Assembly: GCA_015956445.1 (NCBI GenBank)
Contig: WIUZ02000008.1
Span: 930,001 to 994,000, forward strand
Reading direction: 5' to 3'
Source: Thelephora terrestris
Taxonomy: Eukaryota; Basidiomycota; Agaricomycetes; Thelephorales; Thelephoraceae
DNA: 64,000 nt
Below, piece after piece: positions 11,549 to 22,573 of the stretch. How positions within the stretch are numbered: the stretch's first letter is position 1; every line of letters starts with the position of its first letter. Below the pieces are notes generated by a model. The model saw only the letters and a program-made list of their open reading frames with translations, was not told where the DNA came from and ran no database searches. The position numbers were made by a program, and so were the translations under genes.

Positions 11549-12416
11549 ATGCCTTTGCTTTTGTTTTTGTTTTTTATATACAACGCGATTGTGACCATCA
11601 TGCCATGCAATAATTAACGACGAGTCCTATCATGTATGTTTCCGTTCTCTTGCAACGTGTCATTTCCCGCCGCACAATTGTTGCATCATGTGCTCCGATT
11701 TCTGATGCAATCCTTGCCCGAAGTGGATGATGCGATAATCACCTCGTTTGATAATGCAGCGCTGCCCCATGTGGCACATCTCCCGGACTACTTCCCCATC
11801 GCCCTTTCATCCCCTGCGTTTATCCTGGGTATTGGTTGCCATCGATGCCCATCCGTGCTATCGTTTGGGGGCTCGGAAAGTTGCCAAGAAGAACAAGGCC
11901 GGACAAGGCTTTGAGGGCATCTCGCTTGGTGCAGAGCGCAGACTCTTGAATAAGGCGGTGGCAATAGAGTGTATGTCTGCTCCCTCATTCCGTTCCCCGA
12001 CGGTTAACCTAGTCTTTTGAAAGTTGGGATAGGCCACCTGCAATGCTCCAAAGTTCTTTCGCACGCTGCAAAAGCACTTATCAGGCAAGACATTCAGAAT
12101 GGCAAATACAATGGTATGGAGGACCGCCGTGAGCCACCGTCTATGGCGCCGTCAGACAATCCTGACGATTACTCGGTGGTGCGTCCCTTGACCCCGTTAA
12201 CGAATCGCCCATGCTGACCCTGTGTAGTGGTGCTCCCTCTGCAATGACTTTGGAGAATTCATCATCCTCTGTTCAAAGTGTCGGGTGGGCATATGTTCCA
12301 CTAACCCAACCATTAGCACTGGGTGCCTTGAATGGAAACCTATCGTTCATGAGGCAGACTTTATCTTCACCTGTCCATTTTGTGTGCGGTTCGGCCGAGA
12401 GACATGCCTTGTACAT
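11549..12416 (+). pseudogene. Zinc-binding protein gene, 5' part (interrupted)
   Basis: Intron-containing coding region. One segment (about 11,790-11,970) carries AHPCYRLGARKVAKKNKAG. After a GT...AG gap ending near 12,023, another carries GIGHLQCSKVLSHAAKALI. A later segment (about 12,240-12,410) has a cysteine pattern like a PHD/RING-type zinc site (CNDFG...ILCSKCRVGIC...FTCPFC). Copy 1 of the 3.3-kb element enters just after this site, and coding similar in style resumes at 15,714. I recognise the layout from large agaricomycete proteins of unknown function but cannot name the family. Confidence 0.45.
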
Positions 12417-13693
12417 TGTCAGGGCCACTCTACCCCAACAACTACCAGTGCACTGAGCCGACTCCGCAGAGTACTCACTAGTCCAACTAGCTTGTGAGAG
12501 AACGATCACGTCTCTATTCTTCCGGTAGATTGTCCGAGGTCACTACAAGTCAGGTCGAAATCCCAAAGAGAAACCCAACCTAAACCGTACGTCGTTCGGT
12601 TTAACAGACAAGGGTTTATCTCTACAACGGGATTGATGACTCCACCAGGTGATCGACTGGACGCTCGAGGTGTTCTAATATGAACGCTGGGGTTCTATAG
12701 TTACGAGGCGCAGTTGACGCGCAGAGCGGGAGGGAGAGCAGATGGGGTGTCTTGGATCAAACAAGAAACTCTGACTTGTCCTTAACTGCAACTGGGCTGA
12801 GAAGGGCAGAGGATTTCCTGAGGTAACAAAACTAAAGAACTACTCTACTACCAGACCGACTATTTATACTACTATGAGTGGCCCGACAGCGTGAGAAGTA
12901 ATCTACCCTTAAACAGTAAGGTGAAACAGAGATAAGGAGTGTGGGAATGCTAAGTAAGGGAAGCGAACAAAGAGTGACGCGTGGGAGAATAAAGGACAAA
13001 GGGCCTTACTAGCGTGTGAAGGATTGCATAAAAGATAATGAATGTCTGCATGAAACATAGGGGTAAAGATAACACTAGTCCTAAAAGAAATAGGGGCATA
13101 GGGGTCATGAAAGTTCGTACCTGGGGATCACACCCAAGGGTCAGGTGAGAATCTTCTTGGATGCTTCCTTTGGAGAGGCCAAAGATAGAGACCATACAGC
13201 ATCCCTTGTTGTCTGTAGGCGGTAACAGCATCACGGACTAGTGGCAACCTCAACGTAGGTCCGAACATGAGGAGCGCAGGCCTAGACTCATGGGACATGA
13301 GGGATTACAGATTCGCCGGCGTTTCCCGCTAACGGCTACTCCACATGCGATGGGCTAACCAGAAGGATCCTAAGGCGATGCTTCCGAATAGCGGCGAGTC
13401 CTTCCTCCGGTTAGGAGACTGTGATGTGACTGTCCACGTGTGTGATCAGGGTCCAGGGTTGATCGTAATCGTAAAGTCATGAGGTGTCGTAAAAGGGGTT
13501 CGTGATGTCATAAAGGGGTCATCAGGGTCTTGAGACCTATTTTTAGTGCGCGCGCGTTCTAGGCGTTCCGGAACGAAGTTCTTCCAAGGCCGTCCCGCGG
13601 GCCGAGGTGTCAGCTTGATGTAGTAAGCCGACGATGATGGTACAATGGCGGAAGTTGATGTGACCCGGACCAATGAGGTTCGTCGAGGTAGGT

Positions 13694-13724
13694 CACGTGA
13701 AGGATCACCGATCTAGGCTATAAG
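13694..13724 (+). promoter_or_regulatory. E-box and TATA-like box of 3.3-kb element gene
   Basis: CACGTG at 13,694-13,699 and CTATAAG at 13,718-13,724 lie about 70-95 bp before the ATG at 13,791. Both are kept in copy 2 at the matching place (about 57,870-57,903). CACGTG is the classic bHLH site; its use here is inference. Confidence 0.5.
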
Positions 13725-13790
13725 AAGGACGTCTTCTTGGAGCCATCCTTGATCAGCAACACCAGCAACTTCCCCATCATCTTACCAAAC

Positions 13791-15519
13791 ATGTCCTTCC
13801 CAAACAACCATACTTACAAGGTCGCCAATGGTATCTCTACCATCTCTCGTGTCGATCGCCGTTCGGCCAACCGCAAGACCTATGCCAATGAGGTGGGGGT
13901 TCCCTACACCACCGATGAACAGGTGGGGGGGAGTTTGAAATAACCTTGATGTTACTTCTAACTCTTTTCCAATAGATCTTGGAGGTCGTCAAGCAGGTGG
14001 ACGCCGAACGTCTCAGGGAGACGATCCCACATTTGATGGGTTTGACCTGGGACGATGAGCTCTGGGTCCGGACCATGATCGCGGAGAAGGTGGTCTTCCA
14101 AATGAGGGGTAGGTTCGGGGAGTTGGAGCATCCGATCAAGAAGGAGCTCTGGTACACCCTGCAAAGGGGGATCTACGATCAGGATCTGTTGGAACACGGG
14201 GCAACCGTTCCTCGGGCTGTTCGCCACGCCACCGCTGCCACTTCGCTATTGTGGTCGCTCGTTCGAGAGGGGGAGAGCCGGGTAGGTTCTCCGTTTGAAT
14301 ATTCGAGTATGACTCTCGACTAATCAAACTGCCTAGGTTGAACGTTTGGAGCGCGAGGTGAAGGAGGCGAAGGCAGACGTCCTTCGTCTGTCTGCCGAAG
14401 GTCTCTTGATGAAGGAGACCATGGCCGAGTTCCAGCAGAAGACAAACGAGGCGTTGGAGGCGATGGTTGCTAACCATCAAGAGTTGGTCGCTGGGTTGAA
14501 AGTTCGGGACAACAACATCAGGGGTGCGTTGGATACGAGAGACGATCGCCTGGATAGGCACTCGAGGAAGATTGAGGATGAGGGCAGCAAGGTAATGCCG
14601 CTTTCATCATCCTCTTTGTGAATGATGGAAGCTGACATTTCCTAGATCGAGGAACTCGAGGACCTTGTGTCCGTTTTGACGGCGCGGGTCGAGTCCTTAC
14701 AGGACAAGACCTGCAATTGCAAGGAGGGTCCTGTGTTGGTTGGTCAGGGGACTGCCGACGTTCCATTCGAGTTGGAGTACGCCGACGAGGTGGTACTCCC
14801 ATCGCCTAACCCGTCGTCCTATGCTACGCCTCCGATCGAGAACGCGGTTCCCGTTCCGACTCCGGCTCCGGCTTCTACTCTGGCCGAGTCCGACAAGGAA
14901 AACTGTGGGCGTTGCCCGCTGCAGCCGATCAGTCGGTTGGTGAAGATCGAGGACATGGCCGTGGATCGGGCCGAAGATGTTCCGAGGGCTGCCGAGGTAA
15001 GTCCGGTGACTACGGGTCAGCGTTGCAAACGCTCCAGACGCCGTGCTGGTCATCGTATGGCACCCTCGTCTTATCCTTATCCCCGTGCAGTTGAATCGGA
15101 TGGTGACCAGTCTGGTCGAGATGACCGACGACCATTCCGATACCGCATCAATCGGCCATACCGACATGTCGCTTCCGAGGTCCAGCGCAGACACCTCACC
15201 AAACTCGCGGTTCAGGATTCCGCCCAGGGGTCCGATGAGGGAGACGGAGGGTCGCTCGCCGACTATGTCGAGAGTGTTGCCGAACGGTCACCCGGTGATG
15301 GAGATGTGGGACCAGGTGTTCCGCAGTTCGGTGACATCTGGGAGGCTGATCGGTCCGCTCGAAGGCATCTCTTCCTATCGGCTTGAACTAGTCGTTCAGC
15401 TGAGTGCCGAAGATGGTGACGCCATGTTCGGGGAGATCCTTGCTGGGAGGGGAGGTTGGTTGAACCGAGATGGACAGCTCGAGCATTGGGTGCCTGTAGA
15501 AGATACGATTGACTTCTGA
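13791..15519 (+). CDS. Coiled-coil protein of 3.3-kb element copy 1 (unknown)
   Basis: Five coding segments fit GT...AG introns: 13,791-13,922, 13,976-14,281, 14,337-14,591, 14,646-14,996 and 15,091-15,519. Each is in phase with the next, giving about 490 aa. Segment 2 has WDDELWVRTM and a helical part; segments 3 and 4 are heptad-rich (VERLEREVKEAKADVLRL) and end in CNC; the C-terminus is conserved between copies (SSYRLELVVQLSAEDGDAMF). The gap 14,997-15,090 is itself open: reading through it leads to a different C-terminus ending at 15,386 with a basic KRSRRR run, so two products are possible. No known domain. The exon plan matches the diverged element and loosely the 2.4-kb family. It looks whole. 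Confidence 0.6.
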
Positions 15520-15713
15520 TGGCTGTGGACTTGATAGCACCGTATATAGCTTGTTGTGGATTCGCTGGGAATAGTACGCGCGTGTGTGTGTTTCGAATGA
15601 TGGGTGTAAAGGATAAGGAGTGTGAAGCATTCAAAACATAAGAAGTGGTAAGAAGAGTTCGAATAAAGAGCGTGTTATAAAAAGTTTAAAAATACCATGT
15701 TCCTGACATACAT

Positions 15714-16310
15714 GATATACAGGACTTACGTGTTCGATGTTGATATGATCCCCACAGCTTTCTCTGCGCAGGGAGTTACCACACGCCTTTGATATCTGGT
15801 ATCGCTACGATCCTGCAGTGCTAATCATAGGGGCAACGTGGCATCAGAATGACTTCCCCTTCGTGCAACTTCTTCAGCATGCTCTTTCCATGAGCTACTA
15901 TGATGGCCATCATCTTGTTCGTTTTCACCACAATGATCGCAATGAGGTGCTGAATGCCAACAGGTATTGCGCATGGATGTTCCGTTAGACACTACAGCGG
16001 ATGAGACCCCTGAGACCCCCGTTGCAAAAAAATAAAAGTCGAAAGGGAAATTACGCAATGACGATGGCCCAGTCAAAGAAGTCATAGAATTTCTAACAAC
16101 ATGGCAATCGGCAAAGATAGTTGTCGTCATCGAAACACTGTCTGGAAACTGGTGTGCTTGTGTGGAGGGGAGATGAGCCAGCGAATTACGAAACTTGCTC
16201 ACTCAATGAGGTCAGTATCTGCGACCTCTGCGTTCACCATGTAGCTAATGCATGCTGCAGATCCTATCGGGCTGCATCCCCGCCAAGATCTTCGAGTACC
16301 TGTCGCAGCT
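15714..16310 (+). pseudogene. Zinc-binding protein gene, 3' part (interrupted)
   Basis: Coding resumes directly after copy 1: about 15,775-15,985 reads LPHAFDIWYRYDPAVLIIGA, then YYDGHHLVRFHHNDRN, in one frame. This resembles the C-terminal part of large agaricomycete proteins of unknown function. Further coding-like pieces reach about 16,310, where pal2 enters. The gene is therefore cut by two mobile elements and is presumably dead. Confidence 0.4.
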
Positions 16311-17087
16311 GTGGTAGTTACATTACTGAGTAAAGTGTGATAACTGGTCAGATTTCACCCTCAAAGTTATCATGATAACTTTGAGTACTGCTCAACCCAT
16401 ACTCACCCACTGTTTTGGGTTGATGGGAGAGGTCCCAATTAGGCAGGTGCCGAGGGTGTGGATTGCCTGGGAGTCTGGGTGGGTTTCCTTTTTGGGAATA
16501 TCCCAGAAAGGAAATATTGATGGCTTATGTAAGCAATGATGGGAAACAGAATAGATGGAATGTCTATAAAAGGAAATACTATAAAAGGAAATACTATAAA
16601 AGGAAATACCATAAGAGAAAATTTGATGGATTACATAATGGGATCATGTGACTTCCTAAAAAGGAAAATTTACCTGGTATGTTATTTTTACCAAATATGT
16701 TATTTTTACCAAATATTCTATTTTTTACCAGATTTGTTATTTCTCTAACTACAGCAATTTCTAAGTATGAGAACTTCTAAATAGCATAATTTTCAAGGAT
16801 AGTCACCTTTCAATAAGTTGATTTTCCAACATTACAATTGGAAGGTCTTCATTTCAATGAGATTTATGTAAACTTTTCTTTGCCTTTTCTACCATATGAT
16901 AGAATATGGTTCTGTTTGTAGTCATGACCTAACCTAACCTAAACCGACCCTAACTCAACTTGATTTTGTTTTATCTTATCTCACCTAACCCCTAATCTAA
17001 TCTAATCTATAAGTGTTTCATCTAATCTACCCAAAATAGTCCACCTGACCTAACCTAACCTACAGTAAATCAAACCCACTGTAAATG

Positions 17088-17295
17088 TAATCTACCATAA
17101 ACATAATCTACGGTAAACATAATCTACGGTAAACATAGTCTACAGTAAATGTAGTCTACGGCAAACGTAGTCTACAGCAAACGTAGTCTACGGTAAACTT
17201 AATCTACTGTAAACGTACTCTACCGTAAATGTACTCTCCCGTAAACGTACTCTACCGTAAACATAATCTACCGTAAACATAATCTACCTTAAACT
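17088..17295. repeat. 16-bp tandem array, left arm of pal2
   Basis: About 13 units of a 16-mer like CTACGGTAAACATAAT with scattered changes (GGTAAA/CCGTAAA, ATAAT/GTAGT/GTACT). The mirror array is at about 18,600-18,815. It merges into the CCTAAACC tract. Confidence 0.9.
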
Positions 17296-17500
17296 TAACC
17301 TAAACCTAACCTAACCTAAACCTAACCTAACCTAAACCTAACCTAACCTAAACCTAACCTAACCTAAACCTAACCTAACCTACCGTCAACGTAAACCTAA
17401 CCTGACCTAACCTACCCTAAACCTAACCTACTCTACACCTAACCTACCCTAAACCTAACCTGTCCCAAACCTAAACCTAACCTACCCTAAACCCCACCCT
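17296..17500. repeat. Telomere-like CCTAAACC tract, left arm of pal2
   Basis: Alternating CCTAACCTAA and CCTAAACC units, regular at 17,299-17,385 and then degenerate. The mirror tract is at about 18,400-18,600. No run of perfect CCCTAA is seen here, unlike pal1. Confidence 0.9.
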
Positions 17501-19590
17501 ACAGTAGTCCACCTAACCTTACCTGACCCTGTTCTAAAGTAGCCTTACCCAACCCAATATGGTCTACTCGACCTAACCTAACTAAATCTATCTGGCCCTG
17601 ACCTGACCTAACCTGATCTAACCCAGCCTAGCATAACCTAACCTAATCTGCAAAAATGTGAACCTAGCTCAACCTATCCTCACCCAGCCCATTAGTATGT
17701 AACTTGGTTTATGGGAACACAGGATGAACCACACACTTCCAAACTACAAGCTGACAATTGCTCAAGTGCATCTACTTTGCTGGACCTACAAGCCAGTGGA
17801 CCTATAAGCCTATATGCCCACAAACCCATGGGGACCTATACTCAGTACATGTGACAAGCCATATTCTGTTCCAGACTGCAACCTGGCTGCAACCCAAGCC
17901 CTTTCACCCTGCAGGCTAATGGACTCATCAACTCAAACCCTTACAGATCTGTAGGCCCATAATACACCAACTGGCTAATAGGTCCAGCTAGGTGGACAAG
18001 TTTGGGTTGCAGTCAGGTTGCAGTCTGGCACAGAATATGGCTTGTCACATGTACTGAGTATAGGTCCCCATGGGTTTGTGGGCATATAGGCTTATAGGTC
18101 CACTGGCTTGTAGGTCCAGCAAAGTAGATGCACTTGAGCAATTGTCAGCTTGTAGTTTGGAAGTGTGTGGTTCATCCTGTGTTCCCATAAACCAAGTTAC
18201 ATACTAATGGGCTGGGTGAGGATAGGTTGAGCTAGGTTCACATTTTTGCAGATTAGGTTAGGTTATGCTAGGCTGGGTTAGATCAGGTTAGGTCAGGTCA
18301 GGGCCAGATAGATTTAGTTAGGTTAGGTCGAGTAGACCATATTGGGTTGGGTAAGGCTACTTTAGAACAGGGTCAGGTAAGGTTAGGTGGACTACTGTAG
18401 GGTGGGGTTTAGGGTAGGTTAGGTTTAGGTTTGGGACAGGTTAGGTTTAGGGTAGGTTAGGTGTAGAGTAGGTTAGGTTTAGGGTAGGTTAGGTCAGGTT
18501 AGGTTTACGTTGACGGTAGGTTAGGTTAGGTTTAGGTTAGGTTAGGTTTAGGTTAGGTTAGGTTTAGGTTAGGTTAGGTTTAGGTTAGGTTAGGTTTAGG
18601 TTAAGTTTAAGGTAGATTATGTTTACGGTAGATTATGTTTACGGTAGAGTACGTTTACGGGAGAGTACATTTACGGTAGAGTACGTTTACAGTAGATTAA
18701 GTTTACCGTAGACTACGTTTGCTGTAGACTACGTTTGCCGTAGACTACATTTACTGTAGACTATGTTTACCGTAGATTATGTTTACCGTAGATTATGTTT
18801 ATGGTAGATTACATTTACAGTGGGTTTGATTTACTGTAGGTTAGGTTAGGTCAGGTGGACTATTTTGGGTAGATTAGATGAAACACTTATAGATTAGATT
18901 AGATTAGGGGTTAGGTGAGATAAGATAAAACAAAATCAAGTTGAGTTAGGGTCGGTTTAGGTTAGGTTAGGTCATGACTACAAACAGAACCATATTCTAT
19001 CATATGGTAGAAAAGGCAAAGAAAAGTTTACATAAATCTCATTGAAATGAAGACCTTCCAATTGTAATGTTGGAAAATCAACTTATTGAAAGGTGACTAT
19101 CCTTGAAAATTATGCTATTTAGAAGTTCTCATACTTAGAAATTGCTGTAGTTAGAGAAATAACAAATCTGGTAAAAAATAGAATATTTGGTAAAAATAAC
19201 ATATTTGGTAAAAATAACATACCAGGTAAATTTTCCTTTTTAGGAAGTCACATGATCCCATTATGTAATCCATCAAATTTTCTCTTATGGTATTTCCTTT
19301 TATAGTATTTCCTTTTATAGTATTTCCTTTTATAGACATTCCATCTATTCTGTTTCCCATCATTGCTTACATAAGCCATCAATATTTCCTTTCTGGGATA
19401 TTCCCAAAAAGGAAACCCACCCAGACTCCCAGGCAATCCACACCCTCGGCACCTGCCTAATTGGGACCTCTCCCATCAACCCAAAACAGTGGGTGAGTAT
19501 GGGTTGAGCAGTACTCAAAGTTATCATGATAACTTTGAGAGTGAAATCTGACCAGTTATCACACTTTACTCAGTAAAAGTTAACTACCAC

Positions 19591-20169
19591 TAGTGTTGTT
19601 CAACTTGATGGGGCGGCATGCTGGTAGGCCACAATCCGATGGTGCGTGTGATGGCATGGCGGTAATGGGACACGATAGACGTGTTCGGAGATGAAGGGTG
19701 GGGCGTTGAACCCTCTCAACTATCAATTGTGGAAAACCTGTTGAGAGTGATAACGTGTCAGCGGTAAACACGAAAACACGACGATAAGGGTGCACTGTGC
19801 CGAGGGAGAACAGCGAGCGACCGGAAGCGCCGGGAGAAAAGAAAATGTTTGAGCGTGTCGATATGGAGGCCAGGACTGTTGTCGAAAGCATTGAGGGTGG
19901 GTTCGGGGTTGCGTTAGCGGGAATAGCTGTGGGACACAGAATGGAGGGTGAAGGATTGAGCGATAGCATAGTTTTTTGGGTGTCGTGTGAGTTGAAAACC
20001 TGTATGAACGGTCAGGAAAGGTTAGCCATTCAAATGGTTTGGGAAAAGAGGTGTGAAACGCACAGGAGAGTGGAATTGCTGCCCACCCCCGATGAGCCGA
20101 TCGAGCACGGTGTACCGAGAGCAATCCTGAGCGTAAAGATGAGCAGAGGGCGTAAAAAATGACGCCAGT
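19591..20169. other. Unassigned stretch between pal2 and tandem repeat
   Basis: GC-rich, open in several frames on both strands (for example 121 aa at 19,797-20,162 on plus and 129 aa at 19,580-19,969 on minus). I see no recognisable domain and no introns that improve any frame. Confidence 0.3.
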
Positions 20170-20749
20170 GGCGCCATATCGAATGTGGGAGACAATCGCG
20201 AGGAGTAGATAGGGAGGGATAAGGAGCAGGGGATGAACAAACGAGGGGGGCGAGTGCTGATTGTGGGCTGGAGGGCCAGAACGGCGGCTGGCAAGATTTC
20301 CCACGCCCACGGCTGTTTGCGACGGTTCCTGGTTGCCCAAACGGGAAGGGAACGGGAGCAAAGGGCAGTGGATCCAGCGCACAGGACAACCGGAAGGGCG
20401 GGAGTGCGCAGAGGGATCAAGAACGGGGTTGGGATTGATGGTTGGCCGACGATTTTGAGGCGTGATTCCCACGGTCGCAGCCAGGCACGGCTGTGGTGGT
20501 GCCATATCAAATGGTGGGAGACCATCGCGATGGGTGGATAGGGAGCGATAAGGAGCGGGGACGAACAAACGGGGGAACCGATCGCAGGCTGGAGGGCCGG
20601 AACGGTGGCTGGCAAGATTTCCCATGGCTGCGGCTTTTTTCCTGGTTGCTGAAAGACGACAGGAAGGGAGCGGGAGCAAAGGGCGGTGAATCCAGTGCAC
20701 GGGACAACCAGAGGGGCAGGAGTGTGCAGAGGGATCAAGAACAGGGTCG
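20170..20749. repeat. Tandem repeat, unit about 330 bp
   Basis: Two copies in a row: the block starting GCCATATC at about 20,173 recurs at about 20,504. They share GGGATTGATGGTTGGCCGACG (20,433), CAAGATTTCCCA, GGAGGGCCGGAAC-like runs and a common 3' part. The second copy is split by MITE 3 and continues at 21,475-21,560. The long open frames in this GC-rich array look incidental. Confidence 0.75.
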
Positions 20750-21474
20750 CACTGGGGGCAAGGGGGTACTTACCCAGTGGGTACATTGTGAGTTCATTGT
20801 GGGTTTTGAAACCATTCGCCCAGTCATTACCCACCAGGTACTATTTGGGTACTTTTTGAAAGATACCCATCAATTCGCCCGAATTTTACCCACTGGGTAA
20901 ATGGTGGGTACTTTGTAAAAGTACCCACTCAGGAACCCAGTGGGTATTTTTTGAACAAAACCCCTGGGTTCTTTCAAAATTTACTTTCCAATGTGCTCAT
21001 CACAAACTTGAGCCACTCATTGAGAGTTCTTTCACAAAATACCCACTGATCTGATCACAATGTACTCAACCAGATACTCAATGGGTTCTTTGAGAGTTTG
21101 TGATGAAACTGAGCCACACTGTGAGTTCTTTGTGAGTTCTTTGAAAAAAACCCACTGGGTATTTTGTGATCAGATCAGTGGGTAATTTATGAAAGAACTC
21201 TCAATGAGTGGCTCAGGTTTGTGATGGGCACATTGGAAAGTAAATTGTGAAAGAACCCAGGGGTTTTGCTCAAAAAATACCCACTGGGTTCCTGAGTGGG
21301 TATGTTTACAAAGTACCCACCATGTACCCAGTGGGTAAAATGCAGGCGAATTGATGGGTATCTTTCAAAAAGTACCCAAATAGTGCCTGGTGGGTAATGA
21401 CTGGGTGAATGGTTTCAGAACCCACAATAAATTCACAATGTACCCACTGGGTAAATACCCCCTTGCTCCCAGTG
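20750..21474. mobile_element. CACTG hairpin MITE 3
   Basis: Ends CACTGGGGGCAAGGGGG and a near-exact complement. The 3-bp duplication TCG is at 20,747-20,749 and 21,475-21,477. It is 725 bp and palindromic about the centre near 21,110. Its ends and its ACTTACCCAG subterminal motif are close to MITE 2. It sits inside the second unit of the tandem repeat, and the repeat sequence continues on both sides exactly. Confidence 0.88.
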
Positions 21475-21574
21475 TCGGGATTGATGGTTGGCCGACGATT
21501 TGGAGGCGCGATTCCCACGGTCGCGACCATGGCACGGCTGTGGCGGGATTGTGCGCGACGATGGGATCCCAACA

Positions 21575-21716
21575 ATCAGCCGAGACCCAGAACAGTGGTA
21601 CTGTTTCTGGGTAGATACTGGGGTGAGTATGGGCTGAGTATTTATCACGTTGTCATTAGAAATATGAGTATGAAATTCACCCACTTGTCAGGGTTTACTC
21701 AGAAAACTAATAACCA
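21575..21716. repeat. Worn single terminus of a pal2-like element
   Basis: GGGTGAGTATGGGCTGAGTA followed by TTATCAC and TTTACTCAG matches the last 140 bp of the pal2 right arm (19,490-19,590) with many changes. Only one end is present, directly before the transposase fragment. Confidence 0.55.
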
Positions 21717-22573
21717 CAGCTGCCTCTCTGGGTTCTCGCTTCCCTGTCAACATTTGATGGTCCACTACTACAATAACATCAAGAATTTTGGTTCGCCCAA
21801 TGGTCTCTGCTCATCCATAACAGAGTCAAAGCATATCACGGCAGTCAAACACCCGTGGCGCCGTTCAAACCGCTACAAGGCCCTCTCACAAATCCTCAAA
21901 GTGAACGAGAGGCTGGACAAGCTCACGGCCGCTAGGGCTGACTTCAACACCCGGGGAATGCTCACCAATTCAACCCTCGTTGCTGCAATCCTCAACTCCC
22001 TCCACAATGATCACAACAACAACATCAACCACAACAACACCTGTGACAGTGGTGATGACGACAACCACAACGATGATGACGACGGCCACAACGATAACGC
22101 TGATGGAGATCGTGACAACGAAGATGACGATGCCGGACCAGTCGAAACTGAGGCTCTGATGAATGAAGTATGGCTCGCACAAGAAAAAGGTCAGCATTAT
22201 TTGTCTGTTATCTACTGCATTCTTACAGCCATCCAATTAGCTCCCACTCGCGAATACCCACCGACCTTCACAGCCCTTGGAGTCAAGATTGGCCAACACA
22301 ACCTACCCGCCCTTGTACAACGCTTCCTGTTTTATCAGGTCCATCCTGATTCCGACATTGATCCAATTGACCTCCCTCTCGAGTATTGCCCAATGGTATG
22401 GGATTTGAGAGTTTCTGTATTCCACTCCGCAACTGCCACCTTCCGTGCCCCCAGCAACCCGTCTGGGCCAGGAGGAATGTATAGGGAGGTCATCCGCTCT
22501 ACACCATGGTGGACGAGGGGAGATGTCAGCGGGCCACGAAGAGACTGTGTCTTCGTCGACAGTGGAGAATCAG
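21717..22573 (+). pseudogene. Plavaka-type transposase fragment 1, upstream part
   Basis: The translated stretch has the hallmark LPCQHLMVHYYNNIKNFGSP, NGLCSSITESKHITAVK and PWRRSNRYKAL motifs of Plavaka transposases, a CMC/CACTA-related family common in mushrooms. An Asn/Asp-rich insert follows (about 22,010-22,140), then a region with EYPPTFTALG and YCPMVWDLRV. The N-terminal and catalytic portion is missing: upstream is a pal2-like terminus, not coding sequence. The frame runs into a LINE at 22,574. Confidence 0.8.

Larger units (their letters stand above)
12417..15708 (+). mobile_element. 3.3-kb TG...CA element, copy 1
   Basis: Begins TGTCAGGGCCACTCTACC and ends CATGTTCCTGACA, so the outer 7 bp are a perfect inverted repeat. 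The 5-bp duplication TACAT is at 12,412-12,416 and 15,709-15,713. It holds a 1.37-kb 5' region, a five-exon gene (13,791-15,519) and a short 3' region. No LTR pair or pol domains are seen. It looks whole. It inserted into the zinc-binding gene. The family is inferred as LTR-type by ends and target duplication only; a stand-alone passenger element is the alternative. Confidence 0.88.
16311..19590. mobile_element. Giant foldback palindrome pal2
   Basis: Inverted repeat of two arms of about 1.59 kb (16,311-17,898 and about 18,004-19,590) around a loop of about 105 bp. The ends read GTGGTAGTTA...TTACTGAGTAAAGTGTG. Arms contain an AATTAGGCAGGTGCCGA block shared with pal1 (1108 region), a GATGGCTTATGTAAGC motif, a 16-bp tandem array and a CCTAAACC tract. 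No protein of its own. The arms are nearly identical, so they are young or kept alike by conversion. The target duplication is unclear. Same family type as pal1 but a different subfamily. Confidence 0.85.

Noticed and set aside
17088-17295. CRISPR-like array
   Set aside because: Units are 16 bp with no spacers, degenerate, and in a eukaryotic foldback element.
19723-20700. 325-aa minus-strand protein
   Set aside because: It lies over a GC-rich 330-bp tandem repeat where all frames tend to stay open, and has no recognisable domain.
21409-21700. Start of the transposase at 21,409
   Set aside because: That start lies in MITE 3 and the following tandem repeat; transposase-like text begins only at about 21,717.
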